A program made the position numbers and the translations under genes. A stretch of DNA of 40,531 nt, from assembly GCA_934371135.1 (NCBI GenBank), contig CAKRNO010000016.1, positions 1 through 40,531 of the forward strand. Reading direction: 5' to 3'. This document shows positions 39,407-40,531 of this stretch, in pieces. How positions within the stretch are numbered: the stretch's first letter is position 1; each line of letters starts with the position of its first letter. Source of the stretch: an uncultured Eubacteriales bacterium. GTDB taxonomy: Bacteria > Bacillota > Clostridia > Oscillospirales > CAG-272. The notes under the pieces are model-generated. The model saw only the letters and a list, made by a program, of their open reading frames with translations. It was not told the DNA's origin and ran no database searches.

Positions 39407-39961
39407 TCAGTAACGGAACCTCGCGACGGCGGCTGCCATAGAGCCTTTGATGAGCCGGGCGAGCCGCCCGACGATCTGGCGGGGGTCCTCACGCATATTG
39501 TCCTTGATCCAGTCGAGCATCAGCCCGATGAAGATATAGGAATACACCTGGGCGATGAACTGCTTGTCCTCGTCGCGGATCGTCATGCCGCGCGACTCCT
39601 CCTCAAGGACGCCGAGGAGCAGCCGGTCCACCAGTGGTTGCAGGTATTTTTCCACCTGTTCGGCGTGAACACAGCGGTACACATTCATAATGAAAGGTTT
39701 GTTTTCCTGCACCGCCTCGAAGATCTGTAAAAGACCCTGCTGCCAGGTGTCATAGGTCTTCTTCTCATCCAGAGCGCGCTTCGCGTCTTCCAGGCAGGAC
39801 CATTCCACGAGGTCGTAGATGTCCTTGAAGTGGTAATAGAAAGTCATGCGGTTGATACCGCAGTCATCGGCGATGTCTGCCACCGTGATCTTATTCAGAG
39901 GCTTTTTCAGGAGCAGATTTTTGAGCGACTGCTCGAGCGCACGTTTGGTTACCTGAGACAT
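39407..39961 (-). CDS. TetR/AcrR-family regulator
   Basis: A 184-residue TetR protein. HTH at about residues 22-44 (ITVADIADDCGINRMTFYYHFKDIYDLV). The C-terminal part (FIAQVYSYIFIGLMLDWIKDNMREDP) matches the DhaS/TetR_C_8-like ligand domain. I start it at 39961 behind GGAGGG; the longer frame has no site. Its place directly upstream of oleate hydratase suggests that it senses fatty acids and controls ohyA, by inference. Confidence 0.88.
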   Translation of the reverse strand: MSQVTKRALEQSLKNLLLKKPLNKITVADIADDCGINRMTFYYHFKDIYDLVEWSCLEDAKRALDEKKTYDTWQQGLLQIFEAVQENKPFIMNVYRCVHAEQVEKYLQPLVDRLLLGVLEEESRGMTIRDEDKQFIAQVYSYIFIGLMLDWIKDNMREDPRQIVGRLARLIKGSMAAAVARFRY

Positions 39962-40078
39962 ATCCGTCCCTCCATGGTTCAGAATTTGTTGTATGCCGTG
40001 CGGCAAATGCGGGCATTGCCGCGGCACCGTATGGCAGCCGCGTGGCGGTGCGATCTGCTACCGCCGCGGGCGCGGGGT

Positions 40079-40531
40079 TCATTTGCAGAAGTTCACGATC
40101 AGGATCGCCGCCCCCAGGACGACGAGCACAGCGCCTGTGACGCGGTTCAGCGTTTTCGGCTGTGCCCGGTTGGCAAAGAGCGACGCGAGCTGCGCAAAGA
40201 GCAGGGTGCTGGCGACGCAGACGATCAGCGCCGTGACGTCCGGCATCCCGCCGATGGCGAAGTGGCTGACCGCTCCGGTGAGTGCCGTGACGCTCATGAT
40301 AAACACGCTGGTCCCCACTGCCGTCTTGAGCTCATAGCCGAGCAGGGAGGTCAGCACGAGCAGCATCATCATGCCGCCGCCGGCGCCGATGAAGCCGCAG
40401 ATAAACCCGACGAGTGCCCCGCCGAGCAGGGAACGCACGATCTTTTGCGCGGTGGTCGCGTCGGTCAGGCACTGCTTGGGGGCGACGACCGGCTTCACAA
40501 TGAATTTGATACCGAGCAGCAGGGTCATGAT
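40079..40531 (-). CDS. TauE/SafE-family anion permease, N-terminus cut by the window end
   Basis: The last ~150 residues of a TauE/SafE (sulfite exporter-type) membrane protein. The repeated family motif GFIGAGGGMMMLLVLTSLLGYELKTAVGTSVFIM is present, with four hydrophobic segments. The open frame runs off the window, and the Met at 40528 is internal. The family moves sulfite, sulfoacetate and similar anions; the substrate here is unknown. Confidence 0.88.
   Translation of the reverse strand: MMTLLLGIKFIVKPVVAPKQCLTDATTAQKIVRSLLGGALVGFICGFIGAGGGMMMLLVLTSLLGYELKTAVGTSVFIMSVTALTGAVSHFAIGGMPDVTALIVCVASTLLFAQLASLFANRAQPKTLNRVTGAVLVVLGAAILIVNFCK

Overview
The window (about 40.5 kb, GC-rich) looks like a chromosomal segment of a high-GC, anaerobic, Gram-positive member of the Clostridia, probably a gut organism. 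The grounds are the gene set (YqhQ, TrmK, Nif3-like protein, FprA flavodiiron protein, DUF1858 redox-disulfide protein, MinD/methylglyoxal-synthase pair, oleate hydratase), AGGAGG-type ribosome binding sites, many near-consensus TTGACA-17-TATAAT promoters, and the absence of respiratory genes. No phage, plasmid, CRISPR or transposase gene was found.

Layout. 1-350: tandem minus-strand promoters and what looks like the leader of an rRNA operon lying outside the window. 350-5641: a plus-strand housekeeping operon (yqhQ, prmC, ddl, murI, rbfA, nrnA-like). 5881-9082: a zinc-ribbon coiled-coil protein, a CPBP protease, a thioredoxin-like protein and a membrane-anchored unknown. 9306-12230: minus-strand holA with a DUF1934 gene, then a MinD-like ATPase with a methylglyoxal-synthase homologue whose active site is degenerate. 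12426-15042: glyA, pfkA and a small membrane protein. 15043-15716: a gene-free block of palindromes and repeats, one family of which recurs at 26 kb on the opposite strand. 15717-17131: prfB and a small membrane protein.

17316-22519 is the most interesting gene cluster: five minus-strand genes with tight junctions, encoding a flavodoxin-like protein, an FecCD permease, an ABC ATPase, a lipoprotein binding protein and a HemN/HutW-like radical SAM enzyme. I read it as a haem import and anaerobic haem-cleavage operon, comparable to the Hmu system of Fusobacterium. Its promoter is overlapped by a GTTAGC-N4-GCTAAC palindrome that occurs a second time exactly 100 bp further into the leader, which suggests control by a dedicated (iron- or haem-sensing) repressor.

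22950-25868: DUF1858 protein, trmK, Nif3-like protein, tyrS. 26286-28102: an XRE regulator and a GGDEF diguanylate cyclase divergent from it. 28168-30399: an aldehyde-stress operon (MerR-type regulator with Cys52, flavin reductase, YqhD-type alcohol dehydrogenase) with a 19-bp-spacer MerR promoter. 30604-31033: an initiator tRNA followed by fragments of itself and three terminator hairpins. 31176-34847: an MGMT-like protein, then two tandem XRE/winged-helix regulators enclosed by two identical 36-bp perfect palindromes, then an XRE-TPR regulator. 35148-40531: FprA flavodiiron protein, an XRE regulator, oleate hydratase with a TetR regulator, and the end of a TauE/SafE permease cut by the window edge.
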